A DNA stretch of 59,062 nt from Planctomycetota bacterium (lineage in GTDB: Bacteria > Planctomycetota > Phycisphaerae > Phycisphaerales > Phycisphaeraceae), in NCBI GenBank assembly GCA_026386955.1, contig JAPLMQ010000218.1:1-59062 (forward strand). The letters are read 5' to 3'. Positions 26,996 through 36,419 of this stretch are shown here, piece by piece. Under the pieces are notes generated by a model. It was given only the letters and a program-made list of their open reading frames with translations. It was not told the origin of the DNA and ran no database searches. The position numbers and the translations under genes are program-made. Position 1 is the stretch's first letter. Each line of letters starts with the position of its first letter.

Positions 26996-29623
26996 TCATG
27001 TCTGTCTTTCCCCTTCCACCTCATCGAGTAATTCCTCAAACCGTTTCGCGAAGATCTCCAGGTTCGGAGAGGTCACGTACGTGTCGTGGTCGCCCGGCAC
27101 GCGGATGGCCGCGCGGCTCCCGCCCAGCTTGGCGTGGAGCGCTTCGCGCGGATCGCTGCCGGGGTAGGTCTGATCCTGGGCGAGGAAAAAGGCGGCGGGC
27201 GGGCCGCCGGGCTTGGCGCGGAAGCGCCGGATGGCGGCGCTGGTCGTCTCCTCGACATAAGTGCGATAGTCGTCCGAATCCCGGCGCGCGGGGACGATCG
27301 CCGCTCGCAACCACCAACGAAGCGTCCGGACGTGGTCGCGCACGGCATCGGTGAGGCGCTTGCGCGCGCTGAGCCGGCGCGGGTGGAGCGACAGGTCGGG
27401 CGAATCGAACAAGGCGACGATCGACACGGGCAGGCCGGCGCGCCGGAGTTGCAGACCCATCTCCCAGGCGACGATCCCGCCGACGCAGAATCCCGCGAGC
27501 ATGTACGGCCCGGTGGGATCCATCGATCGCACTTGGGCTACAAGGTTGGCTGCCATCCCCGACACGTCCCGTGGCGGCCAACCTTCGCCACCCAGTCCCG
27601 GCCAACGCAGCCCGTAGACGGGCCGATCGACGGGCAAACGGCGGGCGAACCGCACCAATGTGGTCAGCGCAACGTCCCCGCCGTGTACACAGAAGATCGG
27701 GCGGCGCGTCCCGCTCGTGCGCACGGGCACGATCAACGAATGGGTCTGCGACAGAGATTGACCGGCGAGTGCCAGGGCCAAGCCCTCGATCGTCGGGCTC
27801 TGGAGAAAAGCCGGCATCGACAGGTCGCGCCCGAACTCCTCCGTGATCCTCGACAGGAGTTTCGCGACGTGGATCGAATGCCCGCCCAAGTCGAAGAAAT
27901 CGTCGCGAATGCCGACGGGACCGCGTTGCAGGACTTCATGCCAGATCGCGGCCAAGCGTTTTTGCACGTCCGTTCTCGGCTCTTCGCCTGGGGCAACCGT
28001 GCGATCTTCGCGCGGCGAAGGAAGCGCCGATCGATCGATCTTCCCTCCGGCGGTGCGCGGCAGCGACTCGAGCGACACGAACCAGGCCGGCACCGCATGC
28101 GATGGCAACACCCGCCGCGCCGCGGCCCGCCACTGCGCGGCGTCGACAGCCCATCCCGCATGGGGCACCACGTAGGCCGCCACCTCGCGACCCTCGTCTT
28201 CGCCGGTGACGGCGAGGATCGCGGCCTGGGCCACGCCCGGCAGCGCGAGCACCGCCGCCTCGACCTCCTTCAGGTTCACCCGCAGCCCGCGGACCTTGAC
28301 CACATCGTCGCGCCGATCGATCCACTCCAACGAGCCGTCCGGCAACAGCCGCCCCAGATCGTTCGACAAGAAGCAACGCTCGCCGGAGCCTTCGGGATCG
28401 CCCACGAAGGCCTCGGCCGTAAGGTCGGGACGGCGCCAGTAGCCCAACGGGAGAAACCGGCTGCGCACGCAAACGCGCCCGACCTCGCCGAGCGGAGCAG
28501 GCCGGCCGGCGTCGTCCACGATCAGCGTCTGCGTGCCGGGATAGGCCAGCCGCAGTGGAATGACGGGGCCGGGAATCGAGTCAGCTGGTTTGAGGAGGGC
28601 AAAGCGGATCATGCCGGTCTCGGTGGAACTTAAGCCGACCATGAGTTGCCGCTCTCCGCCCGTTCGCGCACCAAGCCGGCCACGGAAGAGATCGAAGTCG
28701 TGCGTGTGGGCCGCCTCCCCACCGAGGCGGATGAATCGCAGGTCCGGCAAGGATTCATTCGCCGGCAACTCCGCGAGCAGTTGGCGAAAAAGGGAGGCCG
28801 TCGTGTGCAGCACCGTGACCCGGCGGCGCGAGACCCAATCAACCAGATGGTTCGCGCCATGCCTCCGGACCGAGATGGGCAAGAGCGTCGCCCCACTCAA
28901 CATCGCGGCGAAGAGGTGGCTGGTCGAGGCCGCCAATGAGGTGGAGTGGAGCAACGACAAGCGGTCGCCCGGGCCGATCCCAGCGGCGTCGATGTAGCCG
29001 ACGGCGTTGTGCAACAGGTCAGCTTGCGGACGGGCCACGCCCTTGGGGCGGCCGGTCGAGCCCGAGGTGTAGGCGATGCAGGCCAAGGCATCGGCCGCCG
29101 TCGGCCTGAGGACCGGTCCGCGGATGCCCGCCAAAGAGTCGGCGACGGCTGGAGGTTCGATCGCCACGGTGGCCCCGGGAGCCAATCGCTCGGCCCGTTC
29201 GTGGTTGGCGGAGTCGACCAGGACGATGGAGGCATGCGAATCATCCAGCACGCCGCGCAACTGCTCGTCGGTGTTCTGCGGGTCAAGTGAAACGTAGGCC
29301 TTGCCCGCCTTGAGCAGGCCGAGGATGGCGCCGACCAGCGGCGCGTCGTGGTCGGCCAAAATGGCGACGGGCTGCAGAACACCGCCGCAGCGGCCAACCA
29401 CCGCCCGGGCCACGCGATCTGAATGCTCATCGAGCTCGCGATAAGTCCATGCATGCGAATCGCCTTCGATCGCCGACCGATCGGCCATCGCCTTGGCGAC
29501 GCGGGCGAAGGCCTCCTGCAGGCTGATCCCTTCGCGGAAATGGGCCAAGGGAGCCGCGCTCGGCGAAGCCTGAGGAATCTGCGGGATCGGTGACGCGGGT
29601 TCGGGCATGGTCGTCGCGATCAT
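26996..29623 (-). CDS. stand-alone A-PCP-TE synthetase (NRPS-like) with Cys thioesterase
   Basis: The product is 875 aa. The adenylation domain spans about 30-535, with A3 AYTSGSTGRPKGV (184-196), SNDLGRLLPDGSLEWIDRRDDVVKVRG (420-446) and catalytic Lys528 in GGKID. The carrier domain is 545-620 with LGGHS; Ser583 takes phosphopantetheine. The thioesterase is 640-875: FCVHGGD, nucleophile elbow GFCVGG with Cys713 in place of the usual Ser, LFDSPD (Asp740) and PGDHDTY (His). There is no condensation domain. At the A4 site the usual FDASV is LAAST (230-234), so the Asp that holds the amino group of amino acids is missing; a keto, hydroxy or aryl acid substrate is possible. ATG 29623 overlaps the ALDH stop as ATGA. 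Confidence 0.85.
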   Translation of the reverse strand: MIATTMPEPASPIPQIPQASPSAAPLAHFREGISLQEAFARVAKAMADRSAIEGDSHAWTYRELDEHSDRVARAVVGRCGGVLQPVAILADHDAPLVGAILGLLKAGKAYVSLDPQNTDEQLRGVLDDSHASIVLVDSANHERAERLAPGATVAIEPPAVADSLAGIRGPVLRPTAADALACIAYTSGSTGRPKGVARPQADLLHNAVGYIDAAGIGPGDRLSLLHSTSLAASTSHLFAAMLSGATLLPISVRRHGANHLVDWVSRRRVTVLHTTASLFRQLLAELPANESLPDLRFIRLGGEAAHTHDFDLFRGRLGARTGGERQLMVGLSSTETGMIRFALLKPADSIPGPVIPLRLAYPGTQTLIVDDAGRPAPLGEVGRVCVRSRFLPLGYWRRPDLTAEAFVGDPEGSGERCFLSNDLGRLLPDGSLEWIDRRDDVVKVRGLRVNLKEVEAAVLALPGVAQAAILAVTGEDEGREVAAYVVPHAGWAVDAAQWRAAARRVLPSHAVPAWFVSLESLPRTAGGKIDRSALPSPREDRTVAPGEEPRTDVQKRLAAIWHEVLQRGPVGIRDDFFDLGGHSIHVAKLLSRITEEFGRDLSMPAFLQSPTIEGLALALAGQSLSQTHSLIVPVRTSGTRRPIFCVHGGDVALTTLVRFARRLPVDRPVYGLRWPGLGGEGWPPRDVSGMAANLVAQVRSMDPTGPYMLAGFCVGGIVAWEMGLQLRRAGLPVSIVALFDSPDLSLHPRRLSARKRLTDAVRDHVRTLRWWLRAAIVPARRDSDDYRTYVEETTSAAIRRFRAKPGGPPAAFFLAQDQTYPGSDPREALHAKLGGSRAAIRVPGDHDTYVTSPNLEIFAKRFEELLDEVEGERQT

Positions 29624-31549
29624 CCTTGATTGCCGTCCTGCGGCCCGCCGTAGATCGTCTGGAAGCGGCTGAAGAACTCGCGGTCGGCGACGCCATGCTC
29701 GGCCGGTCCGATGCCCGAGGCCTTCCAGCCATTGAAGGGGCTGACCGCGTCGGCGTCTACCGTCGAACGGTCAAGCTTGAGAATCCCCGCCCGCGCCTCC
29801 GCGAGGAATCGCCGTCGTCGTTCCTCGGAAGCGGAAAACAGGGCGGCCGCCAAACCCTGCCGCACGCCGTTGCAGAGCGAGATCGCCTCGTCGAACGACG
29901 CCGCCCGCTGCACCACCAGCACCGGGCCGAAGGATTCCTCCTGCGCGAGTTCTCCGTCAGACGGCGGATTGACCGCGATCGTGGGCGGGAGATAGGCCCC
30001 CTCGCGGCAAAGCTCGTCGTGGTCCGGCTGGTCGCAATGCGGAACGATCATCCTCACGCCCAACGACCTCGCCAGCAATTCCGCCACCGCGTCGCGCCGA
30101 GCGGCTGAAACCAATGGCCCGACCTGCGTGGCCTCGTCGAGTGGCCGCCCCCAGCGCAGGCGGCGCGTCGCGGACGCGATCAGCTCGATGAATTGATCGG
30201 AGACGCGGGCGTCGACAATCACGCGCCGGTTGGCCGTGCAACGCTGCCCAGCGAATCCGAACGCCCCCATCGCCACCTCCGCGGCGGCCTGCTCCAGGTC
30301 CGTGTCGTTCCAGACGATCGCCGCGTTGTTTCCGCCCAGCTCGGCCTAGAAAGGCTTGTGCCGGCCTAGGCAGATTTCCCCAAGCGCGAAGCCCGCCGCC
30401 TCGGAGCCCGTGAGCGTGACGGCGTCGATCCCCGGCTCGCCCGCGAGCCATTGGGCCGCCTCGTCGCCGCCGTGAACCAGGCCGACCAGCCCCGGCGGGC
30501 ATCCTGCCTCCGTCAACCGGGCCATGACCGCGTCGGCCACCCTCGCCGCCATCGGCGAGGGTTTCCACACCACCGCGTTGCCGTAGAGCAGCGCGGCAGC
30601 CAACTTTCGCGACGGGCACGGCCACGGGATTGTTCCACGGCGTGATGGCTGCGATGACTCCCAACGGGGACCGTCGCGCGACGGCCACGGAACTCGTCTG
30701 CTGCGACAAGGGCTCACTTGCCTGCCCAGCGATGGCGAGCAGGAGAGCTTGGGTTCGGGCGATTTCCGCCGAAGCCATCGTCACAGGCTTGCCGATCTCG
30801 CGGGCGATCTGCACCGCCAAGGTGTTCGCGTCTCGTGACAGCCATGCGGCAAACCGCTGCAGCAACTCGGCGCGGGCCGCGATCGGAGTTGTGGCCCATG
30901 CTCGCTGAGCGTCGACCGCATGCGCCACGGTCTGCGTGATCACCTCTGATTCCGAGGCCTGACACATCAACGTCGCGCGTGACGTCGTTCCACCGTCCGC
31001 AGCCAGCGACCCGCGCACAACATCCACCGGCGCAAACCGCACGGACCGGGCCTCCAGATATCGCCGGTTGATCGCGGCGTGAAGCGGGTCGTCGCTTCCG
31101 ACCCCATCGCTCGCGATGGTCACGGCAAACCCGCGCTGGTACGCGTCCAGCGCGGTGGCGCGCACGCATGCATGCAGATGGACGCCGGCAAGCACCACTG
31201 CGTCGCATCCCAGCGCTCGCAAGTGCCTCTCCAGGTCCGGACTATCAAAGCCGCTGAAAAACGTCTTGGAGACGATCCTCTCGCCGGCGCGGGGCGAAAG
31301 TTCGGCCGGTGGGGCGTGGCCCGGCTCACCCTCGACGCAGAGCCATCGGCCCGCCGATTTCCAGTGAGGCATCCTGCGGTCGTCCTCGCGCGACACAGTC
31401 GTCCAGACGTGGATCACCGGGACGTCCGCGCGACGGCAAGCCTCCAGCAGCCTCGCGGCCTGCGCCACGATCTGCGCCGCCGCGGGACGCAGTTGCCTGT
31501 TGGCGAGATAGTCGTTCTGCAGGTCGATCAGGAGAAGTGCGGTCTTCAT
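29620..31549 (-). pseudogene. isochorismatase-like hydrolase fused to aldehyde dehydrogenase, frameshifted and amber-interrupted
   Basis: One frame from ATG 31549 (MKTALLLIDLQND) encodes a cysteine hydrolase: D9, K95 (VSKTFF) and C128 (HLHACVRA) form its triad. It runs without a stop through a linker (residues about 180-195) into an NAD(P) aldehyde dehydrogenase with TPWNNPVAVPVAK. At 30605-30607 an extra T (AAA for AA in the mRNA sense) shifts the frame; the correct continuation is LAAALLYGNAVVWKPSP in another frame. That frame meets TAG at 30346-30348 in HKPF*AELGGNNA, then continues with GFAGQRCTANRRV (catalytic Cys) and EESFGPVLVV to TGA 29620-29622. The ATG overlaps the dehydrogenase stop upstream (ATGA). 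Repaired length is about 642 aa. The two lesions are either real or sequence errors. Confidence 0.8.
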
Positions 31550-32670
31550 CGTCGGCCGGAACTCTCTGCCGGTTGCCGCAGGCGCTCGCACACCTTGCGG
31601 GCGAACTCCTTCGTGCCCACGTGGCGAGCGCCGGGGCGGGCCACGTCCACGGTGTGCCAGCCGTCGCGCCAGGTGTCCGTCAGGGCTTGGCGGATCGCCT
31701 GGGCCGCCGCAGGCTGGCCGACACTGGTCTCCAGCAACATCGCCAGGGCGAGGATCTGCCCGGCGGGGTTGGCGATGTCCCGGCCCGCCAGGTCAAACGC
31801 GGCGCCGTGGTTCGTCTGATAGACGCCCCAGCCGCTCGAGGAGAAATTGCCCGAGTAGGTCAACCCGCGGGAGCCCACGAGCACGCCCCCGAGGTCGCCG
31901 ATGATGTCGCCGATCATGTTTGAGCAGGCGACGACATCGAACTCGCGCGGGTGGCGGAGCAGGCGGTAGCCCGCGTGGTCGACGTTGATGAACTCGACCT
32001 TGACGCCCTCCGCCGCCCCAGCCGCACTGGCGAGCTCCTTCCAAAGGGCGCTCACCTCTTCGACGCCTCCGTCCTTCACGACGACGGTGAGGAGCCCGCG
32101 CCGGCGGCGGGCCTGCGCCGCGGCCATCCCCAGGAACCGGGAGACCTGTGCCTCGGAGTGCGTGAACGCATGCTCGACGACGCGTCCCTCCTGGAGATCG
32201 ACGTGGGTGGTCGCACTGCCCTGGTAAACGCCGCCGATGTTGTCGCGGACGATCAGCACGTCCACGCCGCGGACCTGGCCCGGCGCCCAGCAGGTCTCGT
32301 CGATCAACGGCTCCATCGGCACGATGGGGATCAGCTTGTAGTAGATGTCGAAGCGTCGGCGAAGGTCGTAGACGAACCGGCCGCGGACCGGCCCCGTCAG
32401 CACGGCCCCCGCCGCCCCGGCCACGGCGATCTCGGCGTGAAAGGCCTCGGCGTCGGAGGAAAGACAGGTCCCCGCGCGCGAACCGTCGTAGGGGTTGCCT
32501 GGCCCCCATTTCACCGTGAGGTTCAATCCGTGGCTGACTTCGACGGCCTTCAGCACGTCCATCGCGGCGGCGATCACCTCCCGGCCGACGCCCTCGCCTT
32601 CAATGACCCCCAATTGAAACGATCGAACCTTGGAGGCGGGCGAAGCGATCTCGAGCGGCTGGGAGTCCAT
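31546..32670 (-). CDS. isocitrate/isopropylmalate dehydrogenase-family protein
   Basis: The product is 374 aa. LGVIEGEGVGREVI begins the fold. KLIPIVPMEPLIDE and DVLIVRDNIGGVYQG correspond to the substrate-phosphate loop with RDN in place of the REN usual in this family. NMIGDIIGDLGGVLVGSRGLTYSGN carries the metal-binding Asp pair, and NHGAAFDLAGRDIANPAGQILALAMLLE is the NAD(P) loop. The family oxidatively decarboxylates malate-type 2-hydroxyacids. Divergence at the substrate loop argues against housekeeping LeuB or Icd, and the gene sits in a tight operon with the ALDH fusion (ATGA overlap) and synthetase, so it probably makes or uses an intermediate of that pathway. Confidence 0.82.
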   Translation of the reverse strand: MDSQPLEIASPASKVRSFQLGVIEGEGVGREVIAAAMDVLKAVEVSHGLNLTVKWGPGNPYDGSRAGTCLSSDAEAFHAEIAVAGAAGAVLTGPVRGRFVYDLRRRFDIYYKLIPIVPMEPLIDETCWAPGQVRGVDVLIVRDNIGGVYQGSATTHVDLQEGRVVEHAFTHSEAQVSRFLGMAAAQARRRRGLLTVVVKDGGVEEVSALWKELASAAGAAEGVKVEFINVDHAGYRLLRHPREFDVVACSNMIGDIIGDLGGVLVGSRGLTYSGNFSSSGWGVYQTNHGAAFDLAGRDIANPAGQILALAMLLETSVGQPAAAQAIRQALTDTWRDGWHTVDVARPGARHVGTKEFARKVCERLRQPAESSGRR

Positions 32671-32734
32671 GCAGTCAATTCTAAAAGTGGGCGAAACGAC
32701 GGTCCATCGGAGCGGTTGTCCGCAGCCGCAAGGC

Positions 32735-33730
32735 TCATTTGCGCGAGGCGGGACGCCAAGGCTCAGTCACCAGCCGCCGCAACAACGGAGCGTCGGCCGG
32801 CACGGGATATTCATTCTCCCACGACGTCTGGAAGAGATCGCAACGGCAGGGCGTGGTCAGCCCGTACATGAGCTGGAAGCGCGGCTTGGCCGCCTTGCGG
32901 CTGCCGTAATGGAAGCAGACGCTCGAATCGATGAATAGGACCGACCCCTTCTTGCCGGTGAACCGCAAGACCTCCTTGGGATCGACCGCGGAATGGACCT
33001 CGTCGTCGGAGAGGCGGTAGTTGCTCCCCCGCTTCTGGTAGCGGAGCTTGGCCGTCACCCGCGCCGAGGCCGACGCGGGCAGGAACGTCCAAGGCCCCAT
33101 GTCCTCGGTCACGTCCTGGGCGAGCACCAGCACGTAGACCAGCGGCGTGTCATGGATGTCGAGGTGATAGAGCTGGCTCTCGCGGAATGGGCCATCCGCG
33201 CCGGGGTCGAGCGCCGCGTTGGACTCCATGAACCGCAGCCCGGGCGGGAGCGTCTTCGAGAGCACCGGAACCGTGCCGAGGTATTGGGAGACGGTCGCGA
33301 GCAACGGCGCGGAGACGATGAAATCCATCAGGGCCGGGGCCTTGTCCAGGTCGCCGGGAAAGAGCAGGTTCCGCAGGAAGGGCTGCTGGACCTCGAAATG
33401 TTTTTTGCCGCCCCGCTCCTGGATGATTCCCGCCGCGGCGTCGAGCAGGCGGTCCATGTGCGGTAGCGATTGCGAATCGTCACGCGCCCAGCCATCGGCC
33501 AACTGCACGCGCGGCGGCCACGCGGCGCCATCGCCACACTGCTTCAGGAGGGCCGGGAAATCATTCGTGAACGCTTCGCGGTGCAGTCGGGCGCGCTGGG
33601 CGTACCGCCAGCGGTTGTATCGCTTGGCGAAGACCCGCAGATTCGCGATCCCAAACCGTTTCATGGCCGACTCGCTGCGCCACCGGTAGGCGATGCGGCT
33701 CATGAGTCGGTCGGCGAGGGTGTGAATCAT
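32735..33730 (-). CDS. PhyH-like Fe(II)/2-oxoglutarate oxygenase
   Basis: The product is 331 aa. The jelly-roll metal motif appears as QLYHLDIHDTPLVYV, with H-x-D, and the distal His as DSSVCFHYGSRKAAKPRFQLMYG with an Arg for 2-oxoglutarate. The first 100 residues are basic and helical (MSRIAYRWRSESAMKRFG...KRYNRWRYAQRARLH), longer than in most PhyH enzymes. It lies 64 bp upstream of the isocitrate-type dehydrogenase on the same strand and may be its first operon partner. The substrate is unknown. Confidence 0.72.
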   Translation of the reverse strand: MIHTLADRLMSRIAYRWRSESAMKRFGIANLRVFAKRYNRWRYAQRARLHREAFTNDFPALLKQCGDGAAWPPRVQLADGWARDDSQSLPHMDRLLDAAAGIIQERGGKKHFEVQQPFLRNLLFPGDLDKAPALMDFIVSAPLLATVSQYLGTVPVLSKTLPPGLRFMESNAALDPGADGPFRESQLYHLDIHDTPLVYVLVLAQDVTEDMGPWTFLPASASARVTAKLRYQKRGSNYRLSDDEVHSAVDPKEVLRFTGKKGSVLFIDSSVCFHYGSRKAAKPRFQLMYGLTTPCRCDLFQTSWENEYPVPADAPLLRRLVTEPWRPASRK

Positions 33731-33887
33731 GGGAATCCGGTTGATTGGTCTCGACTCACTCCGAAGAAGCGCCGTTGGGCTTCAATCGAGGGGGAAGTCA
33801 GAGTTTAAGAAAGCTGCAGAGGGATTGCACGCGGAGTGCGACGGCTGCCGGCATCCGGCTCGATTTCCGTTGCGGTTCCGTGCGCCT

Positions 33888-35351
33888 TCAGACCTGTCGC
33901 GAGTCCACATCATGCGGCAGCACGTCCGACGTCTGGATGAAATGCTCCAGCAGGTGGTTGGCCATCGCTCGCTCGACCTCGGCGTAGGCCGGCTGGCCGT
34001 GGAGGTTGTGCAGTTCGCCGGGATCTTGGCGAAGATCGTAAAGCTCATGGTGGGCCTCGTAACCGCGGCGGATGTACTTGTGGTCGAGGCTGCGGGCGGT
34101 GACGGCGTATGAGCCGGCGCGGTGGGCCTCGTGCGAGGCGCGGGCCTGCATGCTGTAGAAGCTGTCCGGCGCCATGCCGTGGACGTCGGCGTTGATGAAC
34201 GCCTTCTCGCCCGCCCTGCTGCCGACCTCGGCGAAGACGCAGGAGCGGTTCGACCGATCATCGCCCGCGAGACTGGCCCGAAGGCTCTTGCCCTGGACGT
34301 CGTAGCCCGGATCGACGCCGAGGAAGTCGTAGACCGTCGGGCAGAAGTCGACCAACTCGACCAACGACTGCCGCACGCCGGGGAGCACACCCACCCCCGC
34401 CGGCGGCTTCACGATCAGCGGCACGCGGAGCAGGCAATCCTGCAGCGAATGGTGGGTCTTCTCGGGCAGTTCGTAATCCCCGGTGAAGTCACCGTGGTCG
34501 GAGAAGAAGACGATCAGCGTGTTGTCGTAGATCCCGCGCGATTTCAGCGCTGCCACCACCTGCCCGAACAGGTCGTCGATCTTGCAGCACATCGCGTAGT
34601 AGACGCGCCGGATCTCCAGCCAATCGGCCTCACTGAGTCGGCCGGCATCGTACACCTGGCGGAGGTGGTCCAGGGCGGCGTGGTCGCGGGCGGGCGAGGG
34701 CAAGCGCGGGGGCAGGCGATCCGGGTCGATGCGGTTGTAGAAATCCCGCTCCACGACGTAGGCCGGGTGCGGGTTGGTCAACGGCAGGTAGATGCAGAAC
34801 GGCTGCGTGTCCGGAACCCGGGCGATGAAGTCGACGGCACCGCGCACGTGCCCGCCGTCGCGGTCGAGGTGCGGCCAATCCTCGCCCTCGCCGTCATACA
34901 CGCCGCGGTAGAACAAGTTCCATTTGGGATCCTTTGCCGTGATGCCGTCGAGCGTCCGCTTGCCCCGCGCCGGCGGAGGATTGAACTTCACGTCGCAATG
35001 GGCGAGGTAATCCTCAGGCTTTTGCACGGCCACGAGATCGTTCTTGCCCCCCCACCAGACGTGGTATCCGCTCCGCCGCAGCACGCTGAACAAATACGGC
35101 TCGTGCGGCCGGAGCATGTGCTTCATCGAGCGATGGCCGTGGACGTGCGGATACAACCCCGTCATGAACGAGCAGCGGCTGGGCGTGCAGACCGGGTTCT
35201 GCGCGAAGGCGTTGGCGTAGGAGACGGCCCCGCCTTTCACGAACGCATCGAGATGGGGCGTGACCGCCCCTGGGTTGCCCATGTGCCCCAATACATCGCC
35301 ACGGTACGAGTCGGGATTGAAGATGACGATGTTGGGCGACGGCTGAGACAT
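33888..35351 (-). CDS. type I sulfatase (arylsulfatase family)
   Basis: The product is 487 aa from ATG 35351. The formylglycine signature is NPVCTPSRCSFMTGLYP, with C55 the residue converted, followed by the HGHRS region. YDNTLIVFFSDHGDFTGDYELPEKTHHS gives the metal-binding Asp-His pair. The C-terminus has the NLHGQPAYAEVERAM tail typical of planctomycete sulfatases. No signal peptide is visible, unusual for sulfatases in this phylum, which suggests a cytosolic substrate. It is divergent from the PHP gene over 152 bp. The 157-bp gap to the PhyH-like gene contains nothing recognisable. Confidence 0.88.
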   Translation of the reverse strand: MSQPSPNIVIFNPDSYRGDVLGHMGNPGAVTPHLDAFVKGGAVSYANAFAQNPVCTPSRCSFMTGLYPHVHGHRSMKHMLRPHEPYLFSVLRRSGYHVWWGGKNDLVAVQKPEDYLAHCDVKFNPPPARGKRTLDGITAKDPKWNLFYRGVYDGEGEDWPHLDRDGGHVRGAVDFIARVPDTQPFCIYLPLTNPHPAYVVERDFYNRIDPDRLPPRLPSPARDHAALDHLRQVYDAGRLSEADWLEIRRVYYAMCCKIDDLFGQVVAALKSRGIYDNTLIVFFSDHGDFTGDYELPEKTHHSLQDCLLRVPLIVKPPAGVGVLPGVRQSLVELVDFCPTVYDFLGVDPGYDVQGKSLRASLAGDDRSNRSCVFAEVGSRAGEKAFINADVHGMAPDSFYSMQARASHEAHRAGSYAVTARSLDHKYIRRGYEAHHELYDLRQDPGELHNLHGQPAYAEVERAMANHLLEHFIQTSDVLPHDVDSRQV

Positions 35352-35503
35352 GGGGAGGCGGGTTCCCGCGGAGTTTGGCCAAGGCGAGCGATCCGCTGTT
35401 TGTAAGCCCCGACCCCGGGCAACGCAAGACGACGCGGACATTCGGACGTTTCGCCTGATCACTACAATGCGTCCTCCTTGCGAATCTTCGCGACGACAGC
35501 CCC

Positions 35504-36394
35504 ATGGTGCACATCAAACATCCCTACCACGATCTCGCCCAAGGCCGATGGCTGCGCGGGAATCTCCACGCGCACACCACGCGCAGCGACGGCGAGCGCG
35601 GCCCCGAAGCGGTCATCGCCGACTACGCCCGCCGCGGCTACGACTTCCTCGCCATCACCGACCATGACATCACCACCACGGCCGCGGAATGCGCCGCCTG
35701 GGCCGCCGCGAGCGGGATGGTGCTCCTCCCGGGCAACGAGGTCACCGCCGGCGGCCCGCACCTGTTGCACATCGGCGCCGAGCGCCACGTCCCGGCCTCG
35801 GCAGACCGTCAGGCGGTCATCGACCAGATCACCGGCCAAACCACCGGCGGCTTCGCCGTCGTCAACCACCCCAATTCCCACGCCAACTTCGACCAGTGCC
35901 CGATCGCAATGATGCGGGATTGGAAGGGCTACATCGGGATCGAGGTCTTCAACGGCGTCGCGGGGCGCGCGGACGGCAGCGCCTACGCGGCCAACAAGTG
36001 GGACATGCTGCTGGCCGAGGGCCGCTGCGCCTGGGGCTTCGCCAACGACGACACCCACGCCGCGGCCGGCGACATCGAATTAGGATGGAACATGGTCAAC
36101 GCCACGGCCCGCACCCCCGCCGCGATCATCGCCGCCCTCCGTGCCGGACGGTTCTTCGCCTCCACCGGCGTGGTGATCGAATCCATCGAAGTCCGCGACG
36201 AGACGATCCACATCGCGACGCGGAACGCCCAGCGGATCAACGCCTTGATGAACACGGGCAAGCGGTTCGCCCGGTCCGACGGCCGGACCATCGAGGTCCG
36301 CGTCCCCGACGGGGCGACCTACGTGCGGTTTGAATGCTGGGGCGCCGGCGAGAGCTTCGCATGGACGCAACCCTTCTTCTTGACGCGATCATGA
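35504..36394 (+). CDS. PHP-domain metal-dependent phosphoesterase-like protein
   Basis: The product is 296 aa. The PHP metal motifs are clear: LRGNLHAHTTRSDG (H22, H24, D29), LAITDHDITT (D53, H54), FAVVNHPNSHANF and GFANDDTHAAAGD. The PHP family cleaves phosphoester or phosphate-like groups with a trinuclear metal site. A small C-terminal beta domain (from about 215) follows. The stop overlaps an ATG (ATGA at 36391-36394) that would begin the next gene were it not for a frame break. Confidence 0.83.
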   Translation: MVHIKHPYHDLAQGRWLRGNLHAHTTRSDGERGPEAVIADYARRGYDFLAITDHDITTTAAECAAWAAASGMVLLPGNEVTAGGPHLLHIGAERHVPASADRQAVIDQITGQTTGGFAVVNHPNSHANFDQCPIAMMRDWKGYIGIEVFNGVAGRADGSAYAANKWDMLLAEGRCAWGFANDDTHAAAGDIELGWNMVNATARTPAAIIAALRAGRFFASTGVVIESIEVRDETIHIATRNAQRINALMNTGKRFARSDGRTIEVRVPDGATYVRFECWGAGESFAWTQPFFLTRS

Positions 36395-36419
36395 GCGATT
36401 CCATCCACGGGCGCATCCC

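Noticed and set aside
18561..30348. Amber (TAG) recoding as an explanation for the in-frame TAG codons
   Set aside because: TAG also ends intact genes here (the Gfo/Idh gene at 41979-41981 and the AAC(3)-like gene at 5670-5672), so TAG is a normal stop.
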